Below, one piece after another: positions 25,977-36,400 of a stretch of 64,000 nucleotides of DNA. Source of the stretch: Marinobacterium iners (GTDB taxonomy: Bacteria > Pseudomonadota > Gammaproteobacteria > Pseudomonadales > Balneatricaceae); assembly GCF_017310015.1 (NCBI RefSeq), contig NZ_CP022297.1:2356001-2420000 (forward strand). Reading direction: 5' to 3'. Under the pieces are notes generated by a model that was given only the letters and a program-made list of their open reading frames with translations, was not told the origin of the DNA and ran no database searches. How positions within the stretch are numbered: position 1 is the first letter of the stretch; each line of letters starts with the position of its first letter. Both the position numbers and the translations under genes were made by a program.

Positions 25977-26489
25977 TTAATTGAAACTGAACCCTTCCCT
26001 ACTCGCCTTTATCTGCCCCTGCCGTATGTATTCATAGATCTCTTCCAAGCTCTGATACCAGCCACACAAGACACCAGCCATAGTGAAGTTGTTCTCTTCA
26101 ATCGTTGCCTTGTCATAGTTCCATGCTGGAGATAGACCAAGAATTTTCTTCTTAGAGCGATTGATATAGAAATTCTGAATCTCATACACACCCTCATTGT
26201 TCTCTATAACAATGATCAGGACTTCTCTCTTGTCCTTCTTCTTCTTGCTGAACTGGATTGGATTGAACAAGCCAATACATACTGAAATGACGAACTGAGG
26301 CTGTTCTATAGCAATCTGTGTTCTTAGAGCTTCTGAGACTTTTTCCTTCTCAGAATCGTTCTTGAAGCCTTCAAGACTAACCATCTCATTCAAACCAAGA
26401 CCATCATATGAGAAAAGCTGAAAGAGTGTATCTGGTGATTCTTTAATAACTGATTCTTTAATTGAATTGATAATATTAACAAATTCCAT
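25977..26489 (-). CDS. Unknown cytosolic protein
   Basis: 170 residues if started at the ATG at 26489 (GGTGAG about 10 bases upstream); a GTG at 26504 is an alternative. Hydrophilic, with a strand-rich middle (REVLIIVIENNEGVYEIQNFYI) and a conserved-looking WYQSLEEIYEYIRQG near the end. No signal peptide. No family recognised. It faces away from the promoter region at 26.6 kb. Confidence 0.55.
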   Translation of the reverse strand: MEFVNIINSIKESVIKESPDTLFQLFSYDGLGLNEMVSLEGFKNDSEKEKVSEALRTQIAIEQPQFVISVCIGLFNPIQFSKKKKDKREVLIIVIENNEGVYEIQNFYINRSKKKILGLSPAWNYDKATIEENNFTMAGVLCGWYQSLEEIYEYIRQGQIKASREGFSFN

Positions 26490-26568
26490 AACTTCATCTC
26501 TCACCTAAGATATCCATATGATAACGTACACCAAATAAAATAAAAGCCATGAATGTAGAAATAATCAC

Positions 26569-26656
26569 AATATTTAATCAATCATTGAAAAATATTTAAA
26601 ATATATTTAAAAAATATTTAATTAATCATTGACATATATTTAATATGGGTTATATT
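26569..26656 (+). promoter_or_regulatory. Promoter with three 22-bp-period repeats upstream of rep
   Basis: Sites starting at 26569, 26591 and 26613 are exactly 22 bases apart; the first is AATATTTAATCAATCATTGA, the third differs by one base, the second shares AATATTTAA. The third overlaps TTGACA (26629-26634), followed after 16 bases by TATATT (26651-26656). This places a protein-binding array on the promoter for the 63-residue gene and probably rep. Confidence 0.7.
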
Positions 26657-26694
26657 AATAATATAAGATAACAAAAATAAATAAAGAGGCTAAT

Positions 26695-26886
26695 ATGAAC
26701 ACAACAATTTTAAGAAATGAATTAAACGGTTTCAATAACAATAATTCAACTGTATTTGTTAAAAATGACACAATCGACGTTTACGAATACAATAATGGTG
26801 AAGTTAGATCTTTTGATAGATATGACTCTAACGGACAACCTTTAGTTACAATGAATATGATTGAAGAAATACTAAACTTGAACTAA
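26695..26886 (+). CDS. 63-residue protein upstream of rep
   Basis: Small, neutral, asparagine-rich protein with good RBS (AGAGG). It ends 19 bases before a perfect terminator, and rep starts 26 bases after that terminator. It may be a regulator or simply a leader gene controlling read-through into rep. Not recognised. Confidence 0.5.
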   Translation: MNTTILRNELNGFNNNNSTVFVKNDTIDVYEYNNGEVRSFDRYDSNGQPLVTMNMIEEILNLN

Positions 26887-26904
26887 TTAAACGTTCACCT
26901 TTTA

Positions 26905-26926
26905 ACAGCCGAAAGGCTGTTTTTTT
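26905..26926 (+). terminator. Terminator/attenuator before rep
   Basis: ACAGCC, loop GAAA, GGCTGT then T6 is a textbook intrinsic terminator. As it stands between the small gene and rep, it may act as an attenuator setting rep expression. Confidence 0.85.
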
Positions 26927-26951
26927 CCCAACAACTAACACGAGGACAACA

Positions 26952-28145
26952 ATGAATGATATTTTTAATGACGATTATGATTTCTTTACAGACGAAGAGA
27001 TAGAACAACACAAACAAAGAGAAATTACTTCAAAAGAAAGGTCTACTAAGATAGCTCAGGAAGAAGAGGCTATAGAAGGAGAGATCATAAGAAAGAACAG
27101 AGAAGCAGAAGAAGATTTCTCAGTAGACGACATGATATCTATGAATGCTGAAAATCACTCTAATAGAAAAGCGACAACTCCAGCCAAGAAACCTTCCAGC
27201 AAAACAGATAAAGAGATTCTGAAAGATCTCGGAGCAGGTGTTGAGTTCGGATTGGCTCACTCCCCTACTTCTGCTGAAGCCCCTCCTTTAAGTGTATTAT
27301 TTCTAAATAACACTGCGACTTCTTCTTACAATAACGGTCTTAATGTTAAAGAAAAGACTCGTATTGTAAGAGATAAGAAATATGTAACTATTAGCTCCAA
27401 TATGTTTGATTATGGGACTGATTTCTTTTTATTTCTTAGTGTATTAAATAAGATAAACAATGATTCAATAACTGAAAAGAAAGACATCAACACAGTCACA
27501 ATGACTTTTAGTGAATTGGACAATTTGAGCTTTATTGCTGATAAGGCAGATAGAAAAAGATTCAATGATAAGGAAATGAAAAGAGTCGAAGAAATAAAAA
27601 GAAACTTAGACTTCGGAAAAATAACCACTCAAGAAGCAATTAATGAAATAAGTAAAATAAAAAGAGTTAATCAGACCCATTACGAATTACTTGCCATAAA
27701 AATTAGAAACTTTAAAATAAGCAGCAAGGTTTACGACAAGAACACTGGAGCTATTCAAAAAGATATTAATTTTATTGTATGTAGTGCGACTGAAATTGAT
27801 TATTTAGAAGAAACTATCACATTCCAGATTGATTCAAAATTCGCTAAAAATATTAGATATGTTGGACACAATAAGTTTCCATCTATCAGCTTAATGAGAA
27901 AGATGAGTGACTGGGAACAAGCTTTGTATTTATATATTGAATCACTACCTGACAATGAAGTAGTTTCATTCACAATGCAGAACTTCATCGAAGTCACAGA
28001 TATGAAAAGAAAGGAATTTAAAGAGACAAATAGAATCTTCAACAAAGCATTGTCTTCATTAGAAGAAAAAAAATACTTAAAGTTCATAAAAAAAGAACGA
28101 ATAGATAAGGGAAACTTCAAATTCTATATAAAAAGAAACAAATAA
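26952..28145 (+). CDS. Rep_3-like replication initiator
   Basis: A 397-residue protein. An acidic N-terminal extension (1 to about 110) is followed by a two-winged-helix region like plasmid Rep_3 initiators: TRIVRDKKYVTISSNMFDYG, MTFSELDNLSFIAD, then FPSISLMRKMSDWEQALYLYIES, EVVSFTMQNFIEVTDMKRKEF and FNKALSSLEEKKYLKFIKK. Seven iterons lie just downstream, as expected for this class, which strongly supports the call. It would bind the iterons to open the origin and could repress its own promoter. Confidence 0.8.
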   Translation: MNDIFNDDYDFFTDEEIEQHKQREITSKERSTKIAQEEEAIEGEIIRKNREAEEDFSVDDMISMNAENHSNRKATTPAKKPSSKTDKEILKDLGAGVEFGLAHSPTSAEAPPLSVLFLNNTATSSYNNGLNVKEKTRIVRDKKYVTISSNMFDYGTDFFLFLSVLNKINNDSITEKKDINTVTMTFSELDNLSFIADKADRKRFNDKEMKRVEEIKRNLDFGKITTQEAINEISKIKRVNQTHYELLAIKIRNFKISSKVYDKNTGAIQKDINFIVCSATEIDYLEETITFQIDSKFAKNIRYVGHNKFPSISLMRKMSDWEQALYLYIESLPDNEVVSFTMQNFIEVTDMKRKEFKETNRIFNKALSSLEEKKYLKFIKKERIDKGNFKFYIKRNK

Positions 28146-28167
28146 ACCTTTTAAAGGTTTATTTTTA
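28141..28167 (+). terminator. rep terminator
   Basis: AATAAACCTTTTAAAGGTTTATT is a perfect inverted repeat followed by a T-rich run; it starts at the rep stop codon. Confidence 0.75.
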
Positions 28168-28193
28168 TTTATGAACATACCGCAATATTTCAT

Positions 28194-28389
28194 CCGTAAA
28201 CCCTACACCAAAAATTAAAAAAACATTATTTAAAGGAAAAACTATTATTGATATAGCACAACCTTCTCGTAAACCCTACACCTTTTATTTCCGACAAGCG
28301 AACACCTTTCCGTAAACCCTACACCCCTTCCCGTAAAGCCTACACCTTTTTTCCGTAAAGCCTACACCTTTTTCCGTAAACCCTACACC
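28194..28389. repeat. Iteron array: seven 16-bp repeats (candidate origin)
   Basis: Consensus CCGTAAACCCTACACC. Copies at 28194-28209, 28267-28282 (first base T), 28291-28306 (degenerate, 11 of 16), 28310-28325, 28331-28346, 28353-28368 and 28374-28389. The last four are spaced 21, 22 and 21 bases, so they face the same side of the helix; two carry AAAGCC instead of AAACCC. An A/T-rich stretch follows (28390-28500), as in iteron origins. Confidence 0.88.
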
Positions 28390-29056
28390 TTTTATTTTTT
28401 TCAACACCCAAAAAACCCGCATAAACACTAAGAAAATTAAGGGTCGAAAAAATCCCTTAAATAATTATTAAATAATAGAGGTAAATAACTCTTAAATAGG
28501 TCAAGTTAAAACTCGACCACTTGGAAGAACATTTTTTATGTCTTGGTGGGATGATGATCAACTAAGTGAAGCTTGGATGATAGTTAAGGCTATATCTGAA
28601 TCTTTGTTGTGCTTCGCACATTGTTGTTGAAGTTGGGTTGTAGCTTCAGGGATAGTGCCAAATAGCCTCATACAGCTTGAATTACATTTCTGATATGTAT
28701 TTGCTTGTTGTGATTGATAAAAACGGCTTACAGGGGCAAAGAATGATTGTGAGGGTAGTACCAGAGAGACAAAACAACTATAAATATCAAAAATACCCGC
28801 TCTAATTTCAATTTTAAGAAGGGTAAATGGTTGAACATAGGCAAGTGGTTAGGAAAAACAAAACAGGGGCTTAAATGGCTAATTTTGAGAGTTAAGATGA
28901 TTCCCTAACAGAGCGAAGCGAATAGTTGCGATAGCAACATAACAAAACCAGCTATGACAATCGTTGAAACAAGGCAGTAGAAAGGACAAAAAAAAGACCG
29001 AAACATTTCTGAATCAGTCTTTTCACCCCAACTTACCCCAAACTCTGATATCCATT
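28390..29056. other. Non-coding part of the origin region
   Basis: About 670 bases without a convincing gene. It holds A/T-rich DNA after the iterons, a GTGCTTCGCAC hairpin (28609-28619) inside a 17-base sequence repeated in inverse orientation at 36837-36853, and a GTTGC-GAT-A-GCAAC-like hairpin near 28926. A terminator for the next minus-strand operon ends it. Confidence 0.5.
28992..29023 (-). terminator. Terminator of the 29.0-36.7 kb minus-strand block
   Basis: AAAAGAC (28992-28998) pairs with GTCTTTT (29017-29023); T-rich on the minus-strand side. It lies 34 bases past the stop of the gene at 29057. Confidence 0.55.
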
Positions 29057-29254
29057 TTAACCAAAGAAAGGTTCAATGTAGACCTTCCTGAATGATTCAA
29101 CAATTCCAAAATCATCAATCCCATTATAAAAAAGAATAACACTACCAACTGTAAAAGTTAATATTACAAATCCTACAGTTGACACCATGAGTACCACATA
29201 AAGACCATTAACAAAATCTTCATAATCTTTTAAACTCCTTCCGTTTCTATTCAT
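29057..29254 (-). CDS. Small membrane protein in transfer operon
   Basis: 65 residues with one or two hydrophobic helices (VNGLYVVLMVSTVGFVILTF and VILFYNGI). Its start overlaps the stop of the upstream gene by 4 bases, so it is translated together with it. Not recognised. Confidence 0.6.
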   Translation of the reverse strand: MNRNGRSLKDYEDFVNGLYVVLMVSTVGFVILTFTVGSVILFYNGIDDFGIVESFRKVYIEPFFG

Positions 29255-29736
29255 TTCAACACCTCATCATCTATTTTTTCGAGTTCCAACTTATAAATAA
29301 TCTTTCCACTATCACCAATTACAAATTGCCATTCTTCAGGATTCTCAGTGTCAACAACATTCATAGCAAAAACCAAATAGTTGTTCTTATTGAATCTGTA
29401 ATGTTTATAACCGCCAAATTCAGCAATTGTAAATCTGTGAAATTTAAAACTATCAATTGGATTACCGTCTAATGTATAGACACTAAGATATCCATTATCA
29501 TCAAATAGCACTTTTACATCGGCTGTAGAAGCTCCTTTCTCATAGCTCAATGGATAACCTCTAACAACCCATGAAGTATCATTCAAGGGAATGTCTTCAC
29601 CTGTAAAATTCACATGCTCGTTATATTTACCTGTTGCTCTGTTGTAAGCTTCATATTTGATAATTTCAGCACTTACATTTGAACCTGCAAATGACAGTAA
29701 CACGGCTCCAATACCAACCATTTTTTTATAATTCAT
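29251..29736 (-). CDS. Exported protein of unknown function
   Basis: 161 residues from the ATG at 29736 (AGAGG upstream), preferred over 29778 because it gives a clean signal peptide (MNYKKMVGIGAVLLSFAGSNVSA). The rest is strand-rich and acidic with many aromatic residues. An alternating A/T palindrome at 29757-29772 sits 21 bases upstream at the -10 position. Co-transcribed with the small membrane gene downstream. Confidence 0.62.
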   Translation of the reverse strand: MNYKKMVGIGAVLLSFAGSNVSAEIIKYEAYNRATGKYNEHVNFTGEDIPLNDTSWVVRGYPLSYEKGASTADVKVLFDDNGYLSVYTLDGNPIDSFKFHRFTIAEFGGYKHYRFNKNNYLVFAMNVVDTENPEEWQFVIGDSGKIIYKLELEKIDDEVLK

Positions 29737-29814
29737 AAAAACCTCTTTTATTGTCCTATATATATAATATATGATCAATTCAATATAAAGTCAATATATA
29801 TAGTTAATGTGTCG

Positions 29815-32235
29815 TTATATTTTACTAATATTTGATTTGTTATATATCAAGTGTGTAACCAATATTCCAACCAACATCTCTGAATAATCAAATGTATGCA
29901 CTTCTATTCCCAATGATCTTTCAATCGTAGCTGAAAGCTGCTTACCTTCTTTGATTGCTATATATAGCATAATCATGAAAACAATTACTTGGACAACAAA
30001 TGAAATAAACTGAGATACAATATTTGTTGTAGATATGAACAAATCTAATACACTAACCAATGAAACACTTATGATTGAAACAATAAAGCTCATTAAGATA
30101 AATATCACCATCAAAGACAATCCAATCAAAGCAGGTTTTACCAATATATACACGAATCGCTTCGTTATATCTGATGTATTGAATGTTTCGGTTTGACTGA
30201 ACAAAGTTCTGAAGACTATCATTATTGGAATTTCAAATATTGATTTAACAACATTCATTATATATACAAGCAATCCAAAACAAACGAATGCCACTATTGT
30301 TGATACAATTAATAACTCAAACGATACAGATATGATAAGTGACAAAAATGAGTAAGCCTTAATAGAATCTAAAGTCTTAAGTGCGTTTACAATGATTGCA
30401 CTTTGTTTTAATCCATCAACTGCCATTCCTCCTGCCTTGAGTGTGGCCTCTATAGCAATAGCAGAAAGGTAGACTTTACTACTGAATTGCATAACCTCTC
30501 CTGCATAGTCTGCGTATAATTTTGGTGCAAATACAGGAGCTTTATCACATTCCTTTTCATTACATTCAAGCAAGTTTCCTATTGTGATTTTTTCAATATC
30601 AAATCCAATAAAATCTAAAGAACTTTCAGCACTCTCAGAAGAAGAATTAATTATTGTCTTAAGATTCTCTTCAAGCTTCTCATCTTTCTGTAGAGTGTTA
30701 GATAGATTGTCTCTTCTAAGCCCTGATTCCTGTGTTGGAATCGTTTTGTTGGCAAAGCTAACCAATTGCTCTGGTTTCACTTGCAAGCCGTTAAATGCTC
30801 TTTTGATAGATTCAGCATACTGTTGTTCATAACGACTCTCCCTCTCGAACATATAGACTATTGAAGTTCCAAGATTGAGAAGGTCTTGCCTGCTCATTGT
30901 GTAAGTCACTTCCGTCTTCGCCGCAGCCTTCGCAATGGACAAGAACTCGTTGTAAAACTCGTCCTTCAAGTTCTGGAGTTGGGCAGACACATCAGCAAGT
31001 TCTATTGAATCGCTCTTCTCATAAGTTGCTATGTCACCTGATTCAGTAGCCTTGAAGTGCCCTGTAATGTCCTGATCGGCACAGTATCGCTGATAGTTGT
31101 AAGGGTCATTCTTGCTGTCTAAGTCGTCCCTTGTCGCACAAGTGAATTCAACCAATGCATTTGCTACTTCTCTCACCTTGAGCTGATAGTAGTCGTTGTA
31201 TTTCTTATAGAACTCAATGAGATCAGTATTGATAGATTCTGAGCTTTGGAGATTGGCAAGAGTCCTACCGCACTCGTATTCATAGACAACACTGCTATCG
31301 TAGAAACACTCTTTAGATGTATAGCTGTAATCGTCCTGAAGAACTGCAATCTCACCATTCCAGCTCTGAGGAGCTTTCTTAGTGTTGGTCAAACACTGTT
31401 GAGTCTTACTCTTCTCGTAGTCTTGAACCTTGTTCTTGCTGTTGTAGAACAATGTATTGGCTTCCAGCACCTGAAGGTTCTTTCTGCTCGTTATGTCGCA
31501 AGTCTGAATAGACAAAGAATTCTCAATCAATGTATCAACCTGAACACGAAGATCAGACTCAATAGTCTTCACTATATCTGTATCTTCAAATGATTCAGGA
31601 ACCATCCATAACGTGAAAATGGTTAAGAAGACATAGAAGATAGCCAGACCGATAATCGCAGCGCCTACAATCAAGTAGACGATCAACGGTATACCGCCAA
31701 AAAGAGGAGCCAATAGAATGATCGAGACACCACCCTGAACACCTGTAAGCAAGGCTTCCTTCTTTACATCCCTTCTCTTGAATCTCGCCAAGTCTACTAA
31801 TGAACCTGCATGAGTGAACAACAGAACACCAACAAGAACAGTGAATAGAGTGCTGAAGAAGGCTACAAGCAACTTCTCAAGTAGACTCTTACCCCCTGCT
31901 TCCTTTCCATGCTGAACAACATTTTCGCCTGCTAAATCATTTCCGTATGTTCCAAGAATTGCTAATGAACCTGATGAACTTTCAGGGAATAGCTCTTTTG
32001 TAACTGATTTTATTACAGCGAAATTATCTAACTCAGAAGAGATACATTTCCCAGCACCGATCATTGTATTCTTAGATACTTCATAAGAAGACTTCCCTTC
32101 ATTTGAAGAGATTAGATCTTGTTGATACTGAGAACATTCAGTAGATAGATTTGGATCGATGGCTTGTTCTGCTGAAGTAAAGCTAACGATTAAAGTTGAA
32201 AGTAGTAAGAAGATTTTTTTCATAGCATTCACCAT
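29815..32235 (-). CDS. DotA/TraY-like polytopic membrane protein (first)
   Basis: About 806 residues. A signal peptide (to about 22), a periplasmic segment, three membrane helices near 118 to 215, a large cysteine-containing periplasmic domain, and a C-terminal cluster of about five helices from 615 on (including EIPIMIVFRTLF and FVYILVKPALIGLSLMVIFIL). This topology and the 'P-x-L' helix after a re-entrant segment resemble DotA/TraY, integral channel proteins of type IVB secretion systems; a TrbL/VirB6-like origin is the alternative. The ATG at 32235 shares a base with the upstream stop (TAATG); 32223 is another possible start. Confidence 0.55.
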   Translation of the reverse strand: MVNAMKKIFLLLSTLIVSFTSAEQAIDPNLSTECSQYQQDLISSNEGKSSYEVSKNTMIGAGKCISSELDNFAVIKSVTKELFPESSSGSLAILGTYGNDLAGENVVQHGKEAGGKSLLEKLLVAFFSTLFTVLVGVLLFTHAGSLVDLARFKRRDVKKEALLTGVQGGVSIILLAPLFGGIPLIVYLIVGAAIIGLAIFYVFLTIFTLWMVPESFEDTDIVKTIESDLRVQVDTLIENSLSIQTCDITSRKNLQVLEANTLFYNSKNKVQDYEKSKTQQCLTNTKKAPQSWNGEIAVLQDDYSYTSKECFYDSSVVYEYECGRTLANLQSSESINTDLIEFYKKYNDYYQLKVREVANALVEFTCATRDDLDSKNDPYNYQRYCADQDITGHFKATESGDIATYEKSDSIELADVSAQLQNLKDEFYNEFLSIAKAAAKTEVTYTMSRQDLLNLGTSIVYMFERESRYEQQYAESIKRAFNGLQVKPEQLVSFANKTIPTQESGLRRDNLSNTLQKDEKLEENLKTIINSSSESAESSLDFIGFDIEKITIGNLLECNEKECDKAPVFAPKLYADYAGEVMQFSSKVYLSAIAIEATLKAGGMAVDGLKQSAIIVNALKTLDSIKAYSFLSLIISVSFELLIVSTIVAFVCFGLLVYIMNVVKSIFEIPIMIVFRTLFSQTETFNTSDITKRFVYILVKPALIGLSLMVIFILMSFIVSIISVSLVSVLDLFISTTNIVSQFISFVVQVIVFMIMLYIAIKEGKQLSATIERSLGIEVHTFDYSEMLVGILVTHLIYNKSNISKI

Positions 32236-32444
32236 TAAAATGTTTTAATGATGAAAGCCACTACTAAAATTATAAAAGGGATTGCAAAAGCATAGTAAGC
32301 TTTTATAGCCAACTCTTTATTTTTTGTTTTTTCTTCGTCTGAAAATTCCTTCAACTCCTTCTGTTCTTTTATATATCGGCTTACCTTTCTATCCGCAAAA
32401 TAAAGAATTGTAAGCAAAGCCCCTATAATTAATACATATATCAT
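32235..32444 (-). CDS. Small two-helix membrane protein
   Basis: 69 residues: an N-terminal helix (MIYVLIIGALLTILYF), a charged loop rich in Lys and Glu, and a second helix (YYAFAIPFIILVVAFII). Translationally coupled to the DotA/TraY-like gene by a TAATG overlap. An A/T palindrome at 32464-32480 lies 20 bases upstream. Probably a small transfer-channel subunit by context. Confidence 0.6.
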   Translation of the reverse strand: MIYVLIIGALLTILYFADRKVSRYIKEQKELKEFSDEEKTKNKELAIKAYYAFAIPFIILVVAFIIKTF

Positions 32445-32512
32445 ATTTAACCTTTTTTATTGTTATATATAATATATATAGCACGTTCATTTTTAAAATC
32501 AATATTATTGTA

Positions 32513-33409
32513 TTAATTTGAAAAATTCATTTTCACAATATTGAGACTTTTCCCTTCAGCGATATCCAGTTCATTTTCTTTAATGAATTCATAGATTGAA
32601 TTGAGTTTAATTCTTAACTCTGCAAATTCCATTGTAGTGAAATCGTCAGTCTCATGATTCAGGTCGAAAATTTTATTGTATGCAAAAACGATTAGTTCTC
32701 TGTAGTGACTCGTTAGAAAATGATTCTGTAAGCCTGTTCTCCCTATGTAATCCCTGAAGACCGCTTCTATTCCTTCACTAAAGATCGATTCAGTTAATTT
32801 TGCTACTACTTCATCACCGTGATAAATGACTGGAGTATCACCTTCATATTGAATGTTATAACCATTCTGAAACTCTTCAATGAAGCTGATGATAGGGATA
32901 TGATCAGCAAGAGAGTATTTGTCTGTAGTGACAAACGACACATCTAAAGGACTATATGTGATCTTGAGTGTCTTTGAATCAATAACTTCTAAATCAAATT
33001 GCTGACTTTGATTGTTAATATCTAATTCACGATTAAAAAGATAAACTAGAAGATCTCTATGAAGAGAAGAAGTAATCTCTTCAGCTTCTTTCGTGAGATA
33101 GTGTTTGAGAGTTGATATTAGTGCGTCAGTATCTTCTATATCATAATTAGATATGAAGAAGTTGACTAAAGAGCTATCTGTATCTAAAGAAGGAATTGTG
33201 AAGTTCAGATGATTATCTAAACTGATTTCAAAATCTTCAAAGTCATAATCATCATCAACATAGGCATCTAGCTCGAAATAGTAGAAGTCATAATTAAGAG
33301 CCAATCTCAGAGAGCTTTCTTCAAGATATTTTTTATAAACATGCTGATTAAAACCTTTATCTAATTTTTTATCACATTCTTTTAATTCTTCATAATTTAT
33401 TGTTCCCAT
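32513..33409 (-). CDS. Unknown acidic cytosolic protein in transfer block
   Basis: 298 residues, strongly acidic, without signal peptide or membrane helix. A run of D/Y/F/E near 45 to 65 (YYFELDAYVDDDYDFEDFE) stands out. No family recognised. It lies between the two large membrane-protein genes, so an assembly or chaperone role is only a guess. Confidence 0.55.
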   Translation of the reverse strand: MGTINYEELKECDKKLDKGFNQHVYKKYLEESSLRLALNYDFYYFELDAYVDDDYDFEDFEISLDNHLNFTIPSLDTDSSLVNFFISNYDIEDTDALISTLKHYLTKEAEEITSSLHRDLLVYLFNRELDINNQSQQFDLEVIDSKTLKITYSPLDVSFVTTDKYSLADHIPIISFIEEFQNGYNIQYEGDTPVIYHGDEVVAKLTESIFSEGIEAVFRDYIGRTGLQNHFLTSHYRELIVFAYNKIFDLNHETDDFTTMEFAELRIKLNSIYEFIKENELDIAEGKSLNIVKMNFSN

Positions 33410-33467
33410 AATATTTACCTTTATTGAACTATTATTATATCATATATATATCCTTTAAATCAATAAA

Positions 33468-33492
33468 TAAAGGACTCCGAAGAATCCTTTTT
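33468..33492 (-). terminator. Terminator after the 1083-codon gene
   Basis: AAAGGA (33469-33474) pairs with TCCTTT (33485-33490). It follows the minus-strand stop at 33494 by 2 bases. Confidence 0.6.
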
Positions 33493-33493
33493 A

Positions 33494-36400
33494 TTATTTA
33501 TCCGCATCTTCTTTTTTCTTATCTTCATCAACTTTTTCAGGTTGTGAAGGATTTGTATCTGTAGACACTGGTTGTTCAGTTCTTTCACTGAAAGCATTTT
33601 GTTGAGGAGCTGTCGGAGCATTCTTCAACTGCTCTTTCCTCTCTTTAATCATTTGAGTCACTTTGTTAGAACCAGCTTTAGCAGCGTTTAATCCAGAATC
33701 AATAGTGTTTGTAACCATACCGCCTGCTATTAATTGTTCTACAGCTTTATCAATCTGAGCTTCAAATCTAAATGAAACATTAAATATTGAAAGAATTGTT
33801 TCAGGGAACTTCTTAATGAATTCATTTATAAGCATTTGAATGACAATCCAAACCAATACTAAGAATATTATTATTCCGCCAACTTGAAGCAATGCTTGAA
33901 CGAATATACCAGCTTCTGTAACACTAAAAATTGATTCTATGATAGTGACAATTATTTCAGTGCCGATTGAATTCATCATTACAACGAACAACATTAATCC
34001 GAGAACCAATATGGATGGTGTAAGTAATAGAGCTATCAAGTTTCGTGTTGTTTGCGGGTAAGCTGCTATTAATGCTTTGTAAGCTTTTTCTTCTATATGA
34101 TCACCTTTAATCGCTGAAGTTAAAATCTCATACACCAAAGTGACCATCGCTCTAAAGATCAAACCAAAGTAAGCAATCATTGCACTGATACCAGCTATTG
34201 CGGCAGAAAGCGGAGTTAAGTATTGAAACATTACACCCGCTATAATCATAAGAGTTGCAAATGGATTGTATAGTACTAATACCGCTGCTATAGCTATCAA
34301 TATACCTTTTGCCACTAATTTCCACGGAATCATTTTTGAAACAGTTGCTGCTTTCCCATTCTTCAATCCAGCAAGTTCTTCAGCAGAATCCATACCTGCT
34401 AAAAGTGCATCAACTGAAGCTTTAGATACTTTTATGAAAATACCTGTTTCAATTAAATTCTTTCCAAGTGTTTGTGTTCCAGTCATAAGATCAACACATT
34501 TATAATTCCCTTTTTCATAATTAATTCTATCTTCTTTTTTCTCTGCTATACCTTCAGCAAAAGATTTTTCAGTATCGACACAAGCCATTTGTTTAACTGG
34601 TGTTAGATCTACAAAAAGTAAAAACTCTAATATATCGTCCATACTTAAGAATGAACCAGCAAAAGCACTTTCATCTTTTGTAAGTGCTGTATTAACTCTT
34701 GGTTGTAAAACTGTCCCTGCTCTAAACACTGAAGATAGATCTATTTTTGGATAATCCTTTTCAATTCTTCTTCTTACAGAATCATTTTTCTCTACATTCA
34801 ATACATTATCATTAATGAAGTAATTTTTAATTCCATAATCAACATTGGCTGAATATGTAACAGTGTTAGTTAAGTATTCACGACCAAAATTCAAAGAGTC
34901 GTCAGCCGATAAGATATCCTTTAACTTGATAAATAAACCAAGGAACCCATGAAGTTGAACTTGTCTTAACCAATCATTCTCTTTACTCATTTGTTCCTGA
35001 GCCATAATCACACCCGCTTTTTTGATAGCAGATAGATACATGGCAAGTGTTAATTTTTCGATATGCATTTGCTTAAGAGCTTCGTCTTGAGCCTGCTCAT
35101 CATATGAACCTATAAGTTCCAATCCAGTCTCAGTTACATTCACACAAGCTGTATTGATGTAGTCAGTCATCTCTAAGACTTCATACTGTGAAGTTGATTC
35201 TGGAATCGTATTGTAAAGTTCAACTTTTGATTTATTTGGAGCTACATAGTTGAGGTAATTATTCTTACCTGAACAACTATACAAATCAGCTTGTTTAATG
35301 AACGGCTGAACAAATACTCTCTGTATATCTAAAAAGCGCGGTTGAGAGTAAGTTGTAGCCCCCATTTCAGATTCAATCTCTAACTCTGAATATGATGCTC
35401 CCTGCATCATTGAAACAATTTGACCAGCCATCATTTGAGCGAAGATTTGTCTCTTTTTGGGATCGACTATATTTGCTTGAGACATGGCTTGATTGAATGC
35501 CGGTTGCATTTGATTTAGAAGATAATTTGTTATAGAAGCATTAATGTCAGAAAGCTCTAATGTTGACTTACCAGATGCATTAATTTTATTTTCAACTTGC
35601 TTTCTTATTTGTGTATACAAGATTTCTAATTGAGTATCATTTGCTAACGAACGTGATAACGACAATAAAGCTTGTTCTGCTGCTTCTTGTATCTCACTTT
35701 GATTATCTACTTCACCAGTTGCGAATCTTCCTTCTAAGTCTTTTACATTGTTTTGAACTGACACACTTCCATATGTCCCTTCATATCCATACCAGTCTTC
35801 TTCATAATCAAACTTTTTCTCTTCATCGTTCTTAAGTAACACAAGCTTATCAACGAACTTTCTGATTGAAGCGGAGAATCTGAAGAACTCAATATATAAT
35901 TCGTTATCAACTGAAGCTGCATATGTTGGAGCCGTTTCACTTAATACTCTTTCTCTTGATCCAGACTTTGAAATTTTTTGATCAATGAAGTTATACCAAG
36001 CCTTGCTTTTGTCATCTGAGAATATGTTATTGAAGTTGCCTTGATTCACTCTTCCTGTTCTATCAGCTTGTAATGACATTGCAATAAATTCATTCGCGTT
36101 GTTCATCTCAATAGCTACAATGTTTTTATCTGAAACGATTTGATTGTAGTCAGATACTTCTATTTCATTTAAGAAGAACATTGTTAAGCGATTTGCTAAT
36201 ATAATTGACACCGACACGACAAAGAAAATTATTGCCATTCCTTTAAAGCCAATGATTCCAGTCACTAATGTATAAACAGCAGCATTTGAATTATTAAGTT
36301 CTTTTCCAGCAGCTAATCTAAGAGCGACATGGATTAATAAAAAATATCCTAAACCAAACACTCCTATATATATCATTGCCTTTTCTAAGAAGACTGATAT

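Noticed and set aside
28194..28389. Array considered as CRISPR
   Set aside because: Units are 16 bases, spacers 3 to 57 bases, next to a rep gene: iterons.
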